42,494 nt of DNA from Propionibacteriaceae bacterium (GCA_031267645.1 JAIRYW010000073.1:1-42494), one strand, 5' to 3'; positions 1 to 9,935 are shown, numbered from the stretch's first letter. Numbers and translations are program-made. The notes: generated by a model from the sequence alone, not told the origin.

Positions 1-1
1 T

Positions 2-3000
2 CAGCCCCGGTTGGCCTCGCGTCAGCCCCGGCTCGGCTCGACCGCCCCACCGCCGAGCGTCGACGCGCCACCGAGCGAGGTATCTTCGTCGAGTCCCGAC
101 CTTCCGCCCAGCGATGTCCCCTCGTCGAGCCCAGACCTTCCGCCCAGCCCTGGTTTTCCCTCGAGCGACACCCCTCCATCGAGCCCCGGTTTTCCGCTCA
201 GCGACGCTCTTTCTTCGATCCCAGACCTTCCAGCCGACCTTCCCTCGCGTCTCAGTTTTCAGCCGGACGCCAGTTTCCCGTCCGCCGCCGACCCAGCGCC
301 GCCACCGGTCGAGGCGACGGAGCCCTGGTCGCTCCCACTCGAGACCGGCCCGGTCGAGGCCGAACCCACCAGCCTCAGCCCGTCCCCAACCGGGTCGACC
401 GCGGCCGGCCCAGTCGGAGCCAGCTCGGCCACAGACAGTTCTTTAGCGTCCGGTTCGAGCGCGGACAGCCTCTTCGAGACCGGCTCGACCACAGCCGACC
501 ATTACGAGATCAGCTCGGCCGAGTCGGCTGCCTTGACTCCGGCTGACGCCGAGACCGGTTCCTCTGAGACCGCCCCCTTCGAACCCGCCCCACTCGAGAC
601 CAGCTCGTTCGAACCCACATCCTTCGAACCCGCCCCACTCGGAACCGCCCCGCTCGAATCCACCTCCTTCGAGACCGGATCGTTCGAACCCATCCCCTTC
701 GAACCCGCTCCACTCGAATTCGAACCCGTTCCACTCGAACCCACTTCGTTCGCGCCCGCCCCATCCGAGACCGGCTCGGTCGAACCCACCTCTTCCGCGT
801 CCAGCCTTGACGCGACCGCCGCCAGCTCGAGCGACTTCTTGGGCGACTCCCTGCACCAGACCGGTCCCACCGTGACCGATCCCACCGAGGCCGGTCTCGA
901 CCCCGATACCCCGTCCCGGGACGTCTGGTCCGGCGCCGTCGGACCGCCCGTGGTCGGACCCGAAGCCGCGGCCGACCCAACCTTCGCCGCCACCCCGGCG
1001 TTCTCCAGCCTTGGACCGCTCCCGGCCGGCGACGCCGAGTCCGCGCCGGCGATCGACCCGGAGGCGATCTTCGCGCCCGACCCGATCCTGACTCCGGATC
1101 CGACCGTCCCGCCCGATTCGATTCCACGCCGGGGACCGATCTTGACCGCGGGTCCGGTCCCGCCCACGTTCCTGTTCCCGGCTCCGGTCGCCCTCCCGGC
1201 CGAAACCGACCTCGGCCCGGCCCTCGCCGCCCCGACCGACCTGGACCAACCACCCGAACCCTGGACCACCACCGCCGCCAACGACTTCAGCCACCTGCCC
1301 GAGTTCTGGACCCCCACCGCCCCGGCCTCGGTCCCGCCGCTTCCATCGAGCGAGAGCCTCGTTCCAGAGCGGCCCGACTGGTCCGCCGCGGACGCCCCTG
1401 TCTTCCCACCGCTTTCGACCGCCGATCCCACAGCGGTCGTGTCTCCGATCGACCTCGGGTCGGCCGGACCCGGTCGTTTCGAAGCGGCCGCCGCTGAGTT
1501 CCCGCCCCCTGGTCTCGATCCCATCCCGCTCCACTCGATTGGGCTCAGCCCCACCGAGTCCGAGCTCCCGCCCTTCCCACCGGCCCAGTCAGACCCCGCT
1601 CGGTTCGACCCCGCTCGGCTGACTCCTGCGGAGCCTCCACTCCCCCGCTTCGGCCCCATCGTCCCCATGGCCGACCGCTTGACCGCCGGCCAGAGCGCGC
1701 CCCCGCCAGACCTCGAACAACCAGCTCCGGAACCGTTCCCCACCGCCCCCAGCGGCGACTCGATCTGGCCCTCGACCACCCCCGCCCAGGACCCGACCAC
1801 CCCCGTCGACGACCCGATCTGGGCCCCGACCACCCCCAGCGGGACAGCAGCCGATCAGCCGTCCCCAGCCGACTCGGGCGAAGACCGGCCGACCGTGTCC
1901 GACTCGCCCGGTCCGCCCTCGTGGGCGCAAGACTGGCAAGCCGCCGCCGTACACACCAGCCAGGTCTGGCAGGATCCACGGCCGCCCCGGGAAGAGTCCT
2001 GGTCAGATCGGTCCGCCCCGCCGCCGACCGCCGCCGGACCGACTGAACCGACCGCTCCGGCGGACCCTTCCCCAACGGACGGCTGGACCACCAGCTCCAC
2101 CGTCCCCGGCCCTGGCGCTTGGACCCCATCCCATGTCGCCGACTCCGGCCGCCCCTGGATCGGAGCCCCGTCCGACGCCCCCGACCCGACCTTCCCCGGC
2201 CCCGCTGGCGGCCCCCCCGCTTGGACCCCGTCCGACACCCCCTCCCCCACTGGCCCGACCTTCCTCGGCCCGGCTTGGCCGGACCGCCCGACCAGTCTGG
2301 CGACGACCGCGCCGGCTGGGCTGGCGGACGCCCCGTCGCCAGCCGCCGACCTAGCTGAGGCGTTCCCCGGCCAACCGTCCGACCCCGCTCTGGCTCGGCC
2401 GTTCCCCTCCAGCGCCGACGCCACCCCGCCGCCGGCCTCCGCCGACCGGCCGACCGACCCGACTTCCTTTTTCCGTCCCGTCCCGGACCGGACCGCCCCC
2501 ATCGCCACCGCCCCGGGCCTCTTCGACCCTGTCCCCACCGGGATCGCCCCCCCGACCGTCGGGCTCGACCCGGCCGACCACGCTGACTCCTCCGCCTCAT
2601 CTGTCTGGGCCAGATCGTTCGAACCCCCGATAGGTGGAACGGATGGGACGACCGAGCCAGAGACGGCGGACCGTCTCAATCAGCCCGAGATCGGAACCAG
2701 CCACCACGCCGCCGACCAATCCGACCTGGCCCCGGGCGACGCCCTCTGGCGCCGGCTGAGCCAGCCCTGGCCGGACCGGCCGGACCGGTCAGGCGCCTCG
2801 GTTACGCCGCCGACCGTCGACGGCCCCGGCCACTCGACCGCTCCCGACGCCCTGGTCGACAGCTGGACCGGCGACGACGAGGCCTGGGCCGGCATCGAAG
2901 CCGAGCTGCCCCCGACCGACTGGACCTACCTGCCGCCCGACCCCGCCGATCCGCTGGCCGAGGCGGGCCAAGTGGCCACTTGGCCTCCGGTTTGGTCGGA

Positions 3001-6000
3001 GCCGATCAGCTCGACTGGGCGCCCGGAAACCACCTCCGACCCGGCTCCACCCAGCCAGATCAGCCATCTCGGATCGACCGACCCCGCCGTGGTCGCCCCA
3101 GAGCCGGCGCCGGCTTCTCTATTCGACCCGGTCGGACCGCTCGACCAAGCTGATCCCCTCGACCAAGCTGGTCTGGTCGGACCGGCCGCCGGCGCCGGAA
3201 TCGACCGATTCGCTCCGCCCGAACCGCTCCCAGCCGACTCCTCGGCTGGTCTGGCCGAACCGATCTGGAGCGACCCCTCAACCGATCTGACCGAACCGGG
3301 CCCGGCCGAACCCTCATCTGGCCTCACCGAACCGGGCCCGGCCGACCACTCATCCGGTCTGCCCGAACCGCTCTGGACCGACGCCCCGGCCAGTTCAGTC
3401 GGCCCGACGCCTCAAGAGACCGTCCCGGGCCTGGACCGGCTTCCGAGCCGGCAGCGCTCCGCCTGGGAGCGACCCGATCCAGACTGGGACGGACCGGCTC
3501 ACAGCGCCGCCAGCCCAACCGCCGAAGCCGACCTCGCCAGCCCAGACGACGACGGCGCGGCGGCGCCCGCCATCGAATCCTCCGTCTGGACCGATTCGAC
3601 TGGCTCGACCGATTGGATCGATCAGACCGCCGGAGACGACCGGTTCCTGAGCGCCGACCCGACTCTGGCCGACCATCACTGGGACGAGGCGACCGCCGAA
3701 GCGACCTGGTCCGACCCCGCCGAAGCCGACCCGACCGCTGCCCCCGCCCCGCCCGGGCTCGACTCCTCCTCGCCCCTGGCAGTCGTACCCCCGACTGATC
3801 GGACCGACGCCGTCTCCGCCGCGGCCGACCGTTTCGACTCCGACTCGATCGACCCCTGGCCGACCCTCGCCGCCCCGCCCGCCAGCGGCGCCATGGCGGC
3901 CACCCCCGACCCCAGCTGGGACCCCGCCCAGGCTCGGCAGGCCGTCGGCACCACCTCCGACCGGGACGGTTCCGAAGTCCCAGACCGCTCGGCAGGCTCC
4001 GACCACGCTCTCGAACCAGACAGCGCCGTCATTCCAGATCGCGCCAGCGGCGCGGACTCCATCGCTGACTCCGAACCGCCCGACACCGGCGGCCCACGCC
4101 CACTTGACGGCCTCGACCCGCGCCCGGACCCCACCGCTGATCCCGAACCGCCCGCCACCCCGCCGGACTGGGCCGAGCCAGACCAGCCTCAGCCCTCAGC
4201 CGACCCGACCTCGGAACCGTCCAGCCGGACCGAGCCGGACCAACTTCAGTTCCTAGACGCGCCGGCGCCGGAATCGTCCAGTCCGTCCGAATCCGCGCCA
4301 GGCGAGGCCGACGCCCCGCTCCGGACCGGCTTCTACCCCTCCGACGAAGACTTGCTCGAACAGGCTCTGGCGGCCCGTCAGACCGATCTGGACTCCCGCG
4401 GCGGCCCCAAACGGGCCCTGGTCGAACCCCGCTTGAGCCGACGGGAACGCCGGGCCAAGAACAAACGGGACCAGAAGGCACGCGCCCAGCGTCTGACCGC
4501 GGGGCCGGACGGCCCCGAAGCCGAGCCGATGGCCGAGGCCGGGGACCAGTCCCCCTCCACCCCAGCGGTCGAGGAAGCCGCCTCTCTGATCGCAGTCGAA
4601 CCGTCCCCGCAGCCCGGTTCAACCGTCTCGCCCGACTCCGACCAGGACGGCCCAGTCGACTCCGATCTCCAACCCGATCCGACCGCCGCCGACGCCTCAC
4701 CCGTCGGCCGTGGCCCCGACGGCTCGGACGACCCCGACCCTCTGGCCGACCCGACCGGTTCCGACCTCCTGACCGCGCCGACCAGTTCCAGCCCCCTGAG
4801 CCCGCTGGACGACCAGGACGGCTCCGACCCCGCGATCGAACCAGGCGGCCCCACCCGCCCGACCGAACCCGACCGCTCCGACTCACCGATCGAACCCGAC
4901 CACTCCACTCGCCCGTCCGAACCAGACGACTCCACCGATCCGGCCCCTCCAACCGAACCCGGCCCGGAACCAGACTCAGAGCCCGATCGTCTGCGCTCGG
5001 CCACCAGCCCGACCGAACCGGTCGGCCAAAGGGCTGGCCGCCAGGCCAAGCCGAAGCGGCCTAGTCCGCTCCGCCCCAGCTCGACCCCACCCAGCCGGGC
5101 GGCCTCAGACCGGCCGGTGGGGGCCAAAGCGGGTCTCAAACCGCCGCGCGTCGTGACGCCCCCCAGCCCGCCCTCCGACAACCTAGTCTGGGCTCTGGTG
5201 GTCCGCCTGGTCCCGGGGCTGGGCCTACGGCAAGTCGGTTTTAAAAAATTGTCTTGGCTGGCCTGGTCGGTCCTGCCGGTCCTGTTGGCGGGAGCGGCCT
5301 GGCTCTTCCTCTCACCCAGCGCCCGCCTCCATCTGTTCTTCTCCGCCGGGACCCTCAAACTGGCCTTGGTCGCTCTGGTCGTCTTGGCCTTGGCTTGGAC
5401 GGCCGCCCTAATTCTGATCCAACGCGGCGTCCGCCCCGGTCGAACCGGCCCCGGCGGCGCTGGCCGACTGGTCCTGACCGTCTTGGTGGCCGTCCTGGCC
5501 TGCGCTTCCCTGGGTTGGGGAGCCCGTTTGACCTGGGCCCAGATCGACGCCTTGGAAAGTGTCTTCGCTCGGGCCGACCAGCCCGGCTTGGCCGTCTCGC
5601 CTTTGAAACCGTCCGCGCTGCTGAATGCCGATCGGGTCAACCTCATGCTGCTGGGCTTGGACTCCGGCCAGGACAACACCAATCCGACCGGCCCGGCGAC
5701 CGACACCATCATGGTGCTCAGCGTCGATCCGGCCAGCGGCGACTCCGTCCTGCTGTCGATGCCCCGTAACACCGCTCGCATGCCTTTCCCGCCCGGTTCG
5801 CCGTTGGAGAGCCGTTTCCCTCAGGGTTGGTTCGACGGGTCGACTCCGACCAATCCGGAATTCTTACTCGGCGCCATGTACAGCGGTCTGCCCACCACCG
5901 TCGACCGCAACCAATTGGGACCGACCGAGGACCTGGGGGCGGACGCCTTGAAGCTGTCCGTCGGCGCCGCTTTGGGGCTGCGCGTCGACTACTACGTCCT

Positions 6001-6565
6001 GATCGACCTGTCGGCCATGGCCGCTCTGATCGACGCCCTGGGCGGCGTCACGCTGGACGTCAACCACTCCATCACCACCCCCGACTCTCTGATCGAGGCC
6101 GGCCCCCAGCGGCATTTGGACGGGGCCACCGCCTTGGCCTTCGCCCGTAGCATCGAGGCCGGCGACGACTACGGCCGGATGGCCCGGTCGCGTTGCCTGG
6201 TCCAAGGCGTCCTGTCCCAGACCTCGCCCACCAGTTTGTTACGCGACTTCATCGACGTGGCCGCCGCCGCCGACAGCGGCATCCGTTCCGACATTCCGAC
6301 CGCGGCGGTGCCGCAACTGATCGAGCTGGCCGACCGCGTCCAGCGGGGCAATGTCATCAGCCTCCAGTTCACCAACAACCAGAATGGCTTCGTGGCTTCG
6401 CGGCCCAATTTCCAACGGGTCGCGGAGCAGGTCCAAGAGGCCATCGAGCTGTCCCATAAGCCGGTCGTCGCGCCCGCGCCGTCGGAGGACCGTCGGCCCA
6501 TGCGCACGGCCGATCCCCGGCCCTTGCCTGAATTCTGCGCTTACGACCCCGACAGCGACTGGTGA
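2..6565 (+). CDS. LCP (LytR-CpsA-Psr) family cell-wall ligase with giant low-complexity N-terminal region; 5'-partial
   Basis: The reading frame is open to the left edge (codons from position 2). The only early start is a TTG at 11 with no visible ribosome binding site, so the true start is probably outside the window. Numbering from that TTG, residues 1 to about 1740 are low-complexity, rich in Pro, Ser, Thr, Asp and Ala with scattered Trp and short repeats of the type FEPAPLE/SSSPDLPPS. A basic stretch (RRERRAKNKRDQKARAQ) lies near residue 1480. Three hydrophobic helices follow at about 1750-1770, 1783-1805 and 1817-1840. The LCP domain (about 1876-2064) contains LLGLDSG, DTIMVLSVDP, LLSMPRNT, a GGVTLDV strand, LDGATALAFARS and DDYGRMARSR. 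LCP enzymes transfer wall polymers (arabinogalactan, teichoic acid or capsule) from lipid carriers to peptidoglycan outside the membrane. Three helices put the long region in the cytoplasm if the LCP domain is outside. Family members usually have much shorter N-termini. The domain call is secure; the role of the tail is unknown. Confidence 0.9.
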   Translation, partial: QPRLASRQPRLGSTAPPPSVDAPPSEVSSSSPDLPPSDVPSSSPDLPPSPGFPSSDTPPSSPGFPLSDALSSIPDLPADLPSRLSFQPDASFPSAADPAPPPVEATEPWSLPLETGPVEAEPTSLSPSPTGSTAAGPVGASSATDSSLASGSSADSLFETGSTTADHYEISSAESAALTPADAETGSSETAPFEPAPLETSSFEPTSFEPAPLGTAPLESTSFETGSFEPIPFEPAPLEFEPVPLEPTSFAPAPSETGSVEPTSSASSLDATAASSSDFLGDSLHQTGPTVTDPTEAGLDPDTPSRDVWSGAVGPPVVGPEAAADPTFAATPAFSSLGPLPAGDAESAPAIDPEAIFAPDPILTPDPTVPPDSIPRRGPILTAGPVPPTFLFPAPVALPAETDLGPALAAPTDLDQPPEPWTTTAANDFSHLPEFWTPTAPASVPPLPSSESLVPERPDWSAADAPVFPPLSTADPTAVVSPIDLGSAGPGRFEAAAAEFPPPGLDPIPLHSIGLSPTESELPPFPPAQSDPARFDPARLTPAEPPLPRFGPIVPMADRLTAGQSAPPPDLEQPAPEPFPTAPSGDSIWPSTTPAQDPTTPVDDPIWAPTTPSGTAADQPSPADSGEDRPTVSDSPGPPSWAQDWQAAAVHTSQVWQDPRPPREESWSDRSAPPPTAAGPTEPTAPADPSPTDGWTTSSTVPGPGAWTPSHVADSGRPWIGAPSDAPDPTFPGPAGGPPAWTPSDTPSPTGPTFLGPAWPDRPTSLATTAPAGLADAPSPAADLAEAFPGQPSDPALARPFPSSADATPPPASADRPTDPTSFFRPVPDRTAPIATAPGLFDPVPTGIAPPTVGLDPADHADSSASSVWARSFEPPIGGTDGTTEPETADRLNQPEIGTSHHAADQSDLAPGDALWRRLSQPWPDRPDRSGASVTPPTVDGPGHSTAPDALVDSWTGDDEAWAGIEAELPPTDWTYLPPDPADPLAEAGQVATWPPVWSEPISSTGRPETTSDPAPPSQISHLGSTDPAVVAPEPAPASLFDPVGPLDQADPLDQAGLVGPAAGAGIDRFAPPEPLPADSSAGLAEPIWSDPSTDLTEPGPAEPSSGLTEPGPADHSSGLPEPLWTDAPASSVGPTPQETVPGLDRLPSRQRSAWERPDPDWDGPAHSAASPTAEADLASPDDDGAAAPAIESSVWTDSTGSTDWIDQTAGDDRFLSADPTLADHHWDEATAEATWSDPAEADPTAAPAPPGLDSSSPLAVVPPTDRTDAVSAAADRFDSDSIDPWPTLAAPPASGAMAATPDPSWDPAQARQAVGTTSDRDGSEVPDRSAGSDHALEPDSAVIPDRASGADSIADSEPPDTGGPRPLDGLDPRPDPTADPEPPATPPDWAEPDQPQPSADPTSEPSSRTEPDQLQFLDAPAPESSSPSESAPGEADAPLRTGFYPSDEDLLEQALAARQTDLDSRGGPKRALVEPRLSRRERRAKNKRDQKARAQRLTAGPDGPEAEPMAEAGDQSPSTPAVEEAASLIAVEPSPQPGSTVSPDSDQDGPVDSDLQPDPTAADASPVGRGPDGSDDPDPLADPTGSDLLTAPTSSSPLSPLDDQDGSDPAIEPGGPTRPTEPDRSDSPIEPDHSTRPSEPDDSTDPAPPTEPGPEPDSEPDRLRSATSPTEPVGQRAGRQAKPKRPSPLRPSSTPPSRAASDRPVGAKAGLKPPRVVTPPSPPSDNLVWALVVRLVPGLGLRQVGFKKLSWLAWSVLPVLLAGAAWLFLSPSARLHLFFSAGTLKLALVALVVLALAWTAALILIQRGVRPGRTGPGGAGRLVLTVLVAVLACASLGWGARLTWAQIDALESVFARADQPGLAVSPLKPSALLNADRVNLMLLGLDSGQDNTNPTGPATDTIMVLSVDPASGDSVLLSMPRNTARMPFPPGSPLESRFPQGWFDGSTPTNPEFLLGAMYSGLPTTVDRNQLGPTEDLGADALKLSVGAALGLRVDYYVLIDLSAMAALIDALGGVTLDVNHSITTPDSLIEAGPQRHLDGATALAFARSIEAGDDYGRMARSRCLVQGVLSQTSPTSLLRDFIDVAAAADSGIRSDIPTAAVPQLIELADRVQRGNVISLQFTNNQNGFVASRPNFQRVAEQVQEAIELSHKPVVAPAPSEDRRPMRTADPRPLPEFCAYDPDSDW

Positions 6566-6596
6566 GCCGTCGGCTGGATCCGCTCGCCGGCTCGGG

Positions 6597-7019
6597 CTAG
6601 GCGCCCAGATAGAGGTCGATCTCTTGGCGCAGACGCATCAGATCGTCGTCTTGCACACCGGCCGGGTGGGCGATCACCGTCCGCCGCCGTTCGCCGTGGT
6701 ACAGAGCGATCTTGTCTCTGCCGCGGGACCAGGCCACTCGGCTGACGTCGACCCAGTCGCCGGTGAACTCGCCTTGGGGGGAGTAGACGGCGTAGCCTCG
6801 CTCGTCCAATTCGACCCAGACCCGCTGACGGCGCCAGGCCACCAGGCCGATCAGGACCACGATCAGACCGATTCCGGCCAGGATTCCGCCCACCACCCAC
6901 CAGACCACTCGGCCGGTTCCGGCCAGGGCCACCCCGAGGCAGACCCCGCCCACGATGACCAGTAGGGCCGCCAGAGCGACCACCCGAGGCAACCTCGGTC
7001 TCAGCAGATAAGTCGTCAT
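6597..7019 (-). CDS. Small membrane protein with PH-like C-terminal domain
   Basis: 140-residue protein. The ATG at 7019 is fixed by a strong ribosome binding site immediately upstream (GGCGGAGGAGGAGAC then ATG); longer frames would run into the tRNA gene. After a short basic N-terminus (MTTYLLRPRLPR) there are two hydrophobic helices at about 12-32 and 37-60, then a soluble domain (about 65-140) with beta-rich stretches such as VWVELDERGYAVYS and DKIALYHGERRRTVIAHP, ending in an amphipathic helix (LMRLRQEIDLYLGA). This layout matches small actinobacterial membrane proteins with a bacterial PH-like domain. Function is unknown. It converges on the LCP gene with a gap of about 30 bp. Confidence 0.75.
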   Translation of the reverse strand: MTTYLLRPRLPRVVALAALLVIVGGVCLGVALAGTGRVVWWVVGGILAGIGLIVVLIGLVAWRRQRVWVELDERGYAVYSPQGEFTGDWVDVSRVAWSRGRDKIALYHGERRRTVIAHPAGVQDDDLMRLRQEIDLYLGA

Positions 7020-7186
7020 GTCTCCTCCTCCGCCCCAGCGCCGGCGCCGGAGCCCCCAGGCTAGCGCCTGCCGCCCCGCCGTCGCGGCAGGCCGGCCGGC
7101 CCAGCCCAGCGCGTGGGGCGACGGCCAGGCGGGCCGGGGCAGACCCGACCGCGCCGCCACGCCATCCCATAGAGAAAGTGAAATTG

Positions 7187-7271
7187 CGGCGAGAGTGGGA
7201 TTCGAACCCACGGGACGTCTCCGCCCGGCCGCTTTCAAGGCGGCTGCACTCGACCACTATGCGATCTCGCC
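7187..7271 (-). tRNA. tRNA-Ser (anticodon UGA)
   Basis: Read on the minus strand, a 7-bp acceptor stem (GGCGAGA with TCTCGCC, discriminator G) encloses a D arm, an anticodon arm GCCGC-CTTGAAA-GCGGC giving anticodon TGA, a long type-II variable arm (GGGCG...CGTCCC) and a T arm GTGGG-TTCGAAT-CCCAC. The long variable arm and the UGA anticodon identify a class II serine tRNA reading UCA/UCG-type codons. The 3' CCA is not encoded. The seryl-tRNA synthetase gene lies about 3.4 kb downstream. Confidence 0.97.
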
Positions 7272-7443
7272 CGGCCGGGCACCATCGTAGCCGGCTGGCC
7301 GGGCCGGCCTCCCCATCCGACCGGACTGGCCGCCGCCGTACCGGCGCCACCGGGCTCGACTGGCCGCTGGGACGCGACCCGCCCTCGGCCGGGCCGGGCG
7401 GACCGGGCTCGACCGCCGCCAGACGACATGGCAGGCTGGCCCC

Positions 7444-8415
7444 ATGCGTGCCATCACTGTCAGCCAGCCGGGCGGCCCGGAGGTGCTCCAGCTGAGCGAG
7501 GTCCCGACCCCCCAGCCGGAGGCCGGCCAGGTTCGGATCGCGGTCACGGCCTGCGGCGTCAACCGAGCCGACCTGCTGCAGCGGCGAGGCCACTATCCGC
7601 CGCCGCCCGGCGTCTCGGACATCATCGGGCTGGAGGTGTCGGGCCTGATCGACGCGGTCGGGCCCGGGGTCGAGTCCTGGCGGGTGGGACAGCCGGCGGT
7701 GGCCCTGATCGCCGGCGGCGGTTACGCCGAGTACGTCGTCGCCCCGGCCGGACAGTGCGCCCCGCCGCCGCCCGCCGTCGACCTGGTCGAGGCGGCCGGA
7801 GTGGTCGAGGTGGCCGCCACCGTGGTCTCCAACCTGGACCGGGTCGGTCTGGCCCCCGGCGAGGTCTTCCTGGTCCACGGCGGGGCCGGCGGCATCGGCG
7901 GTTTCGCCATCCCCTACGCCAAATCCCTCGGCGCCCACGTCTTGACCACGGTCGGCTCGCCGGACAAGGCCGAACACTGCTTGGCTCTGGGCGCCGAAGC
8001 CGCCTTCGACTACCACGGCCCCTGGGCCTCCGAAGCCCGCCAAGCCAGCCAGGGTCACGGCTGCGACGTCATCTTGGACATCATCGGAGCCAAGTACCTC
8101 GAAGCCAACGTCGCTCTGCTGGCCCGGCGCGGCCGGCTGGTCGTGATCGGGCTCCAAGGCGGCCGTAAAGGCACACTTGACATCAATCAGCTCTTGACCA
8201 AGTCGGCCAGCTTGACCGCCACCAGCCTGCGTTACAGCCCGTCCTCGGACAAAGCCGCCGTCATGCGTCGGCTGGAGGAGCGGGTCTGGCCTCTGTACGC
8301 CGACGGCGGCCTGCCTCTGACGCCACCGACCCGTTTCCCCTTCACCGAAGTGGTGGCCGCCCACGCCCACCTCGAGTCGGGCCATCACATCGGCAAAGCG
8401 GTCTTGACCTGGTAG
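7444..8415 (+). CDS. Zinc-independent quinone oxidoreductase, PIG3/QOR type (MDR superfamily)
   Basis: 323-residue protein of the medium-chain dehydrogenase/reductase superfamily. The N-terminal GroES-like domain begins MRAITVSQPGGPEVLQL and carries the QOR-type stretch CGVNRADLLQRRGHYPPPPG. The Rossmann part has the dinucleotide-binding motif VHGGAGGIGGFAIPYAKSLGA at about residue 142. No structural or catalytic zinc ligand set (C-H-E, four Cys) is seen, as expected for NADPH:quinone oxidoreductases and PIG3-like enzymes. These reduce quinones or reactive carbonyls in the cytoplasm using NADPH. The ATG at 7444 matches the usual family N-terminus; an ATG at 7428 is in another frame. It is transcribed toward the next gene on the opposite strand. 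Confidence 0.88.
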   Translation: MRAITVSQPGGPEVLQLSEVPTPQPEAGQVRIAVTACGVNRADLLQRRGHYPPPPGVSDIIGLEVSGLIDAVGPGVESWRVGQPAVALIAGGGYAEYVVAPAGQCAPPPPAVDLVEAAGVVEVAATVVSNLDRVGLAPGEVFLVHGGAGGIGGFAIPYAKSLGAHVLTTVGSPDKAEHCLALGAEAAFDYHGPWASEARQASQGHGCDVILDIIGAKYLEANVALLARRGRLVVIGLQGGRKGTLDINQLLTKSASLTATSLRYSPSSDKAAVMRRLEERVWPLYADGGLPLTPPTRFPFTEVVAAHAHLESGHHIGKAVLTW

Positions 8416-8437
8416 ACCGTCTCGACCGGGCGGCCGG

Positions 8438-9772
8438 TCAGCCCAAGTTGGGGTTGTACCGCAGCAGATTGGGGGCCCCGGAGCATTCCATGGCCACCCG
8501 CAGGTCCGCCACCCGGCCTTGGGCCCGTAGCTCGAACAGCCGGGGCACCAGCAGGTCGCGCAGCCGTTGCGGGCTGATGGTGTTGATGTACAGCTTGGTG
8601 CCGCCTTCGAAGCCGGCCACGGTCGAGACCCGCCACTTCAGGTTGACCCGCCATGGCATCTTGACGTCGACGTCGGGCGGCTGGTGGTGCCACTCCTCGT
8701 TGCAGGGCATCTCAGAGCCAGAAGCGGCGTGCAGGGCGTGCATCAGATCGCTCATCTGGCCGACCTCCGCCGCCGATTGGCGCCAGGGCAGGGGCTCGGC
8801 CGATTTGGAGTGGATCTCGATGGTCGGGTAGCGGTGCCCGAAGCCGGCGTAGGCCACGGCGGCGTCGTTCTCCGCGATCAGCAGATTGTGATAGCTGGCG
8901 TAGTTGACGCCGGCCTCGTTGAAGATGTTGGGGTTCTCCCGGGCCCGGCTCAAGGTCAGGTCGACGGCGGTGCCGTGCTCGTCCACCGCCGCCAGTTGCT
9001 TGTGCAAGTGGTCGAAGGAGGCCCCGGCCGGTTTGAGCCAGTTCTGGAAGATGGCCACGTAACGGACGTACCGGTTGTCTTCGTAGAGTTGGCGGGCCAC
9101 GTCGATGGTCAGACCGACGAAGGCCCGGTGCTCCGCCACCGTCAGATCGCCCGACCCGGCCAGCTGGGACACGTCGGTGGCCTGGTCGCGCCAATGCCGG
9201 CGGGCGATCACGACGTCATGGCCGCCGTCGAAGAAGTCGATCGCCCGGCTCACCAGCTCCTCGGCCCCGACCGCCTCGACCTCGGCTTCGGACAGTCCAG
9301 CCGAACGCAATTTGCTCCGCTGCACCTCGACCACGTGCTGCCAGCCAGCCGGATCGTCCAGGTAGGCCTGACGGCGGGCGGCCGCGGCCGGCGTCAGCTC
9401 GAAGCCGTAGTTGGCCCGCCAGTATTCGTAAGACAGGATCTCGAACAGGTTCGGCACCACCCGGAAGTCGGCCTGGCTGTCGAACAGCTGGCCGGCCGGC
9501 AAGTGGTCCCAGCGCCGCCAATCGTCGCCTTGGCTCACCAAGCGGACCTTCTCCGGCGGGGTCTCGAGGTAGCGCTCCGGGCAAAAGGCGCAAGCCCGCT
9601 GGCGACGCTCGGGCGGGATCGCCTGCGCTTCTCGCTCCGCCCGCGCCAGCGGCCGGTCGGCTCGGCTGGGCACGGTCCAGACGCGCGTGCCGGTGAAAGG
9701 GTTGACTTGTTTGATGGTGCCGTCCGCCATGGTTTGCAGATAGGCGGGCTCGATCATGTGAGTCTGGACCAC
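8438..9772 (-). CDS. GalT/HIT-superfamily nucleotidyltransferase-like protein (DUF4921-like)
   Basis: 444-residue protein with the hallmarks of galactose-1-phosphate uridylyltransferase-related enzymes: a zinc-type CAFCPERY pair near residue 80 and a histidine-triad-like motif FDHLHKQLAA in the second half, followed by the NEEWHHQPPDVDV and EGGTKLYINT stretches. It most resembles the actinobacterial family annotated as DUF4921. Substrate and reaction are not established; nucleotide-hexose or nucleoside-phosphate transfer is plausible from the fold. The GTG at 9772 gives the longest form. The in-frame ATG at 9757 (MIEPAY) is equally possible, and neither has a strong ribosome binding site. It is divergent from bpa with 176 bp between the starts. 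Confidence 0.8.
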   Translation of the reverse strand: MVQTHMIEPAYLQTMADGTIKQVNPFTGTRVWTVPSRADRPLARAEREAQAIPPERRQRACAFCPERYLETPPEKVRLVSQGDDWRRWDHLPAGQLFDSQADFRVVPNLFEILSYEYWRANYGFELTPAAAARRQAYLDDPAGWQHVVEVQRSKLRSAGLSEAEVEAVGAEELVSRAIDFFDGGHDVVIARRHWRDQATDVSQLAGSGDLTVAEHRAFVGLTIDVARQLYEDNRYVRYVAIFQNWLKPAGASFDHLHKQLAAVDEHGTAVDLTLSRARENPNIFNEAGVNYASYHNLLIAENDAAVAYAGFGHRYPTIEIHSKSAEPLPWRQSAAEVGQMSDLMHALHAASGSEMPCNEEWHHQPPDVDVKMPWRVNLKWRVSTVAGFEGGTKLYINTISPQRLRDLLVPRLFELRAQGRVADLRVAMECSGAPNLLRYNPNLG

Positions 9773-9935
9773 GGACAGTCATCTTACTGATCCAGGCCCG
9801 GCCGGCCGCTCGACTCGACCCGGTCAGCCCCCGCCCGAGGCCCAGTGGGGCGCTGGCTAGGCCCGATCGTCCGGTCCGGGCCGTCGCCGGCGGGGCCGAC
9901 CGGTCCACCGCCGGGATCGACTGTTGTGCGGGCAG

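Noticed and set aside
443-5781. Several long minus-strand and alternate-frame ORFs (up to 467 codons) opposite the LCP gene
   Set aside because: They are by-products of high G+C and the repetitive Pro/Asp/Ser codons; products are Arg/Gly-rich without domains, and the plus frame continues into a clear LCP domain.
6541-8388. 615-codon minus-strand ORF spanning the tRNA and the quinone oxidoreductase
   Set aside because: It runs through tRNA-Ser and antisense to a clear MDR enzyme; no domain is seen.
8567-9790. 407-codon plus-strand ORF opposite the GalT/HIT-like gene
   Set aside because: Composition is His/Gly/Val/Arg-rich shadow sequence; the minus frame carries the conserved CxxC and HLHKQ motifs.
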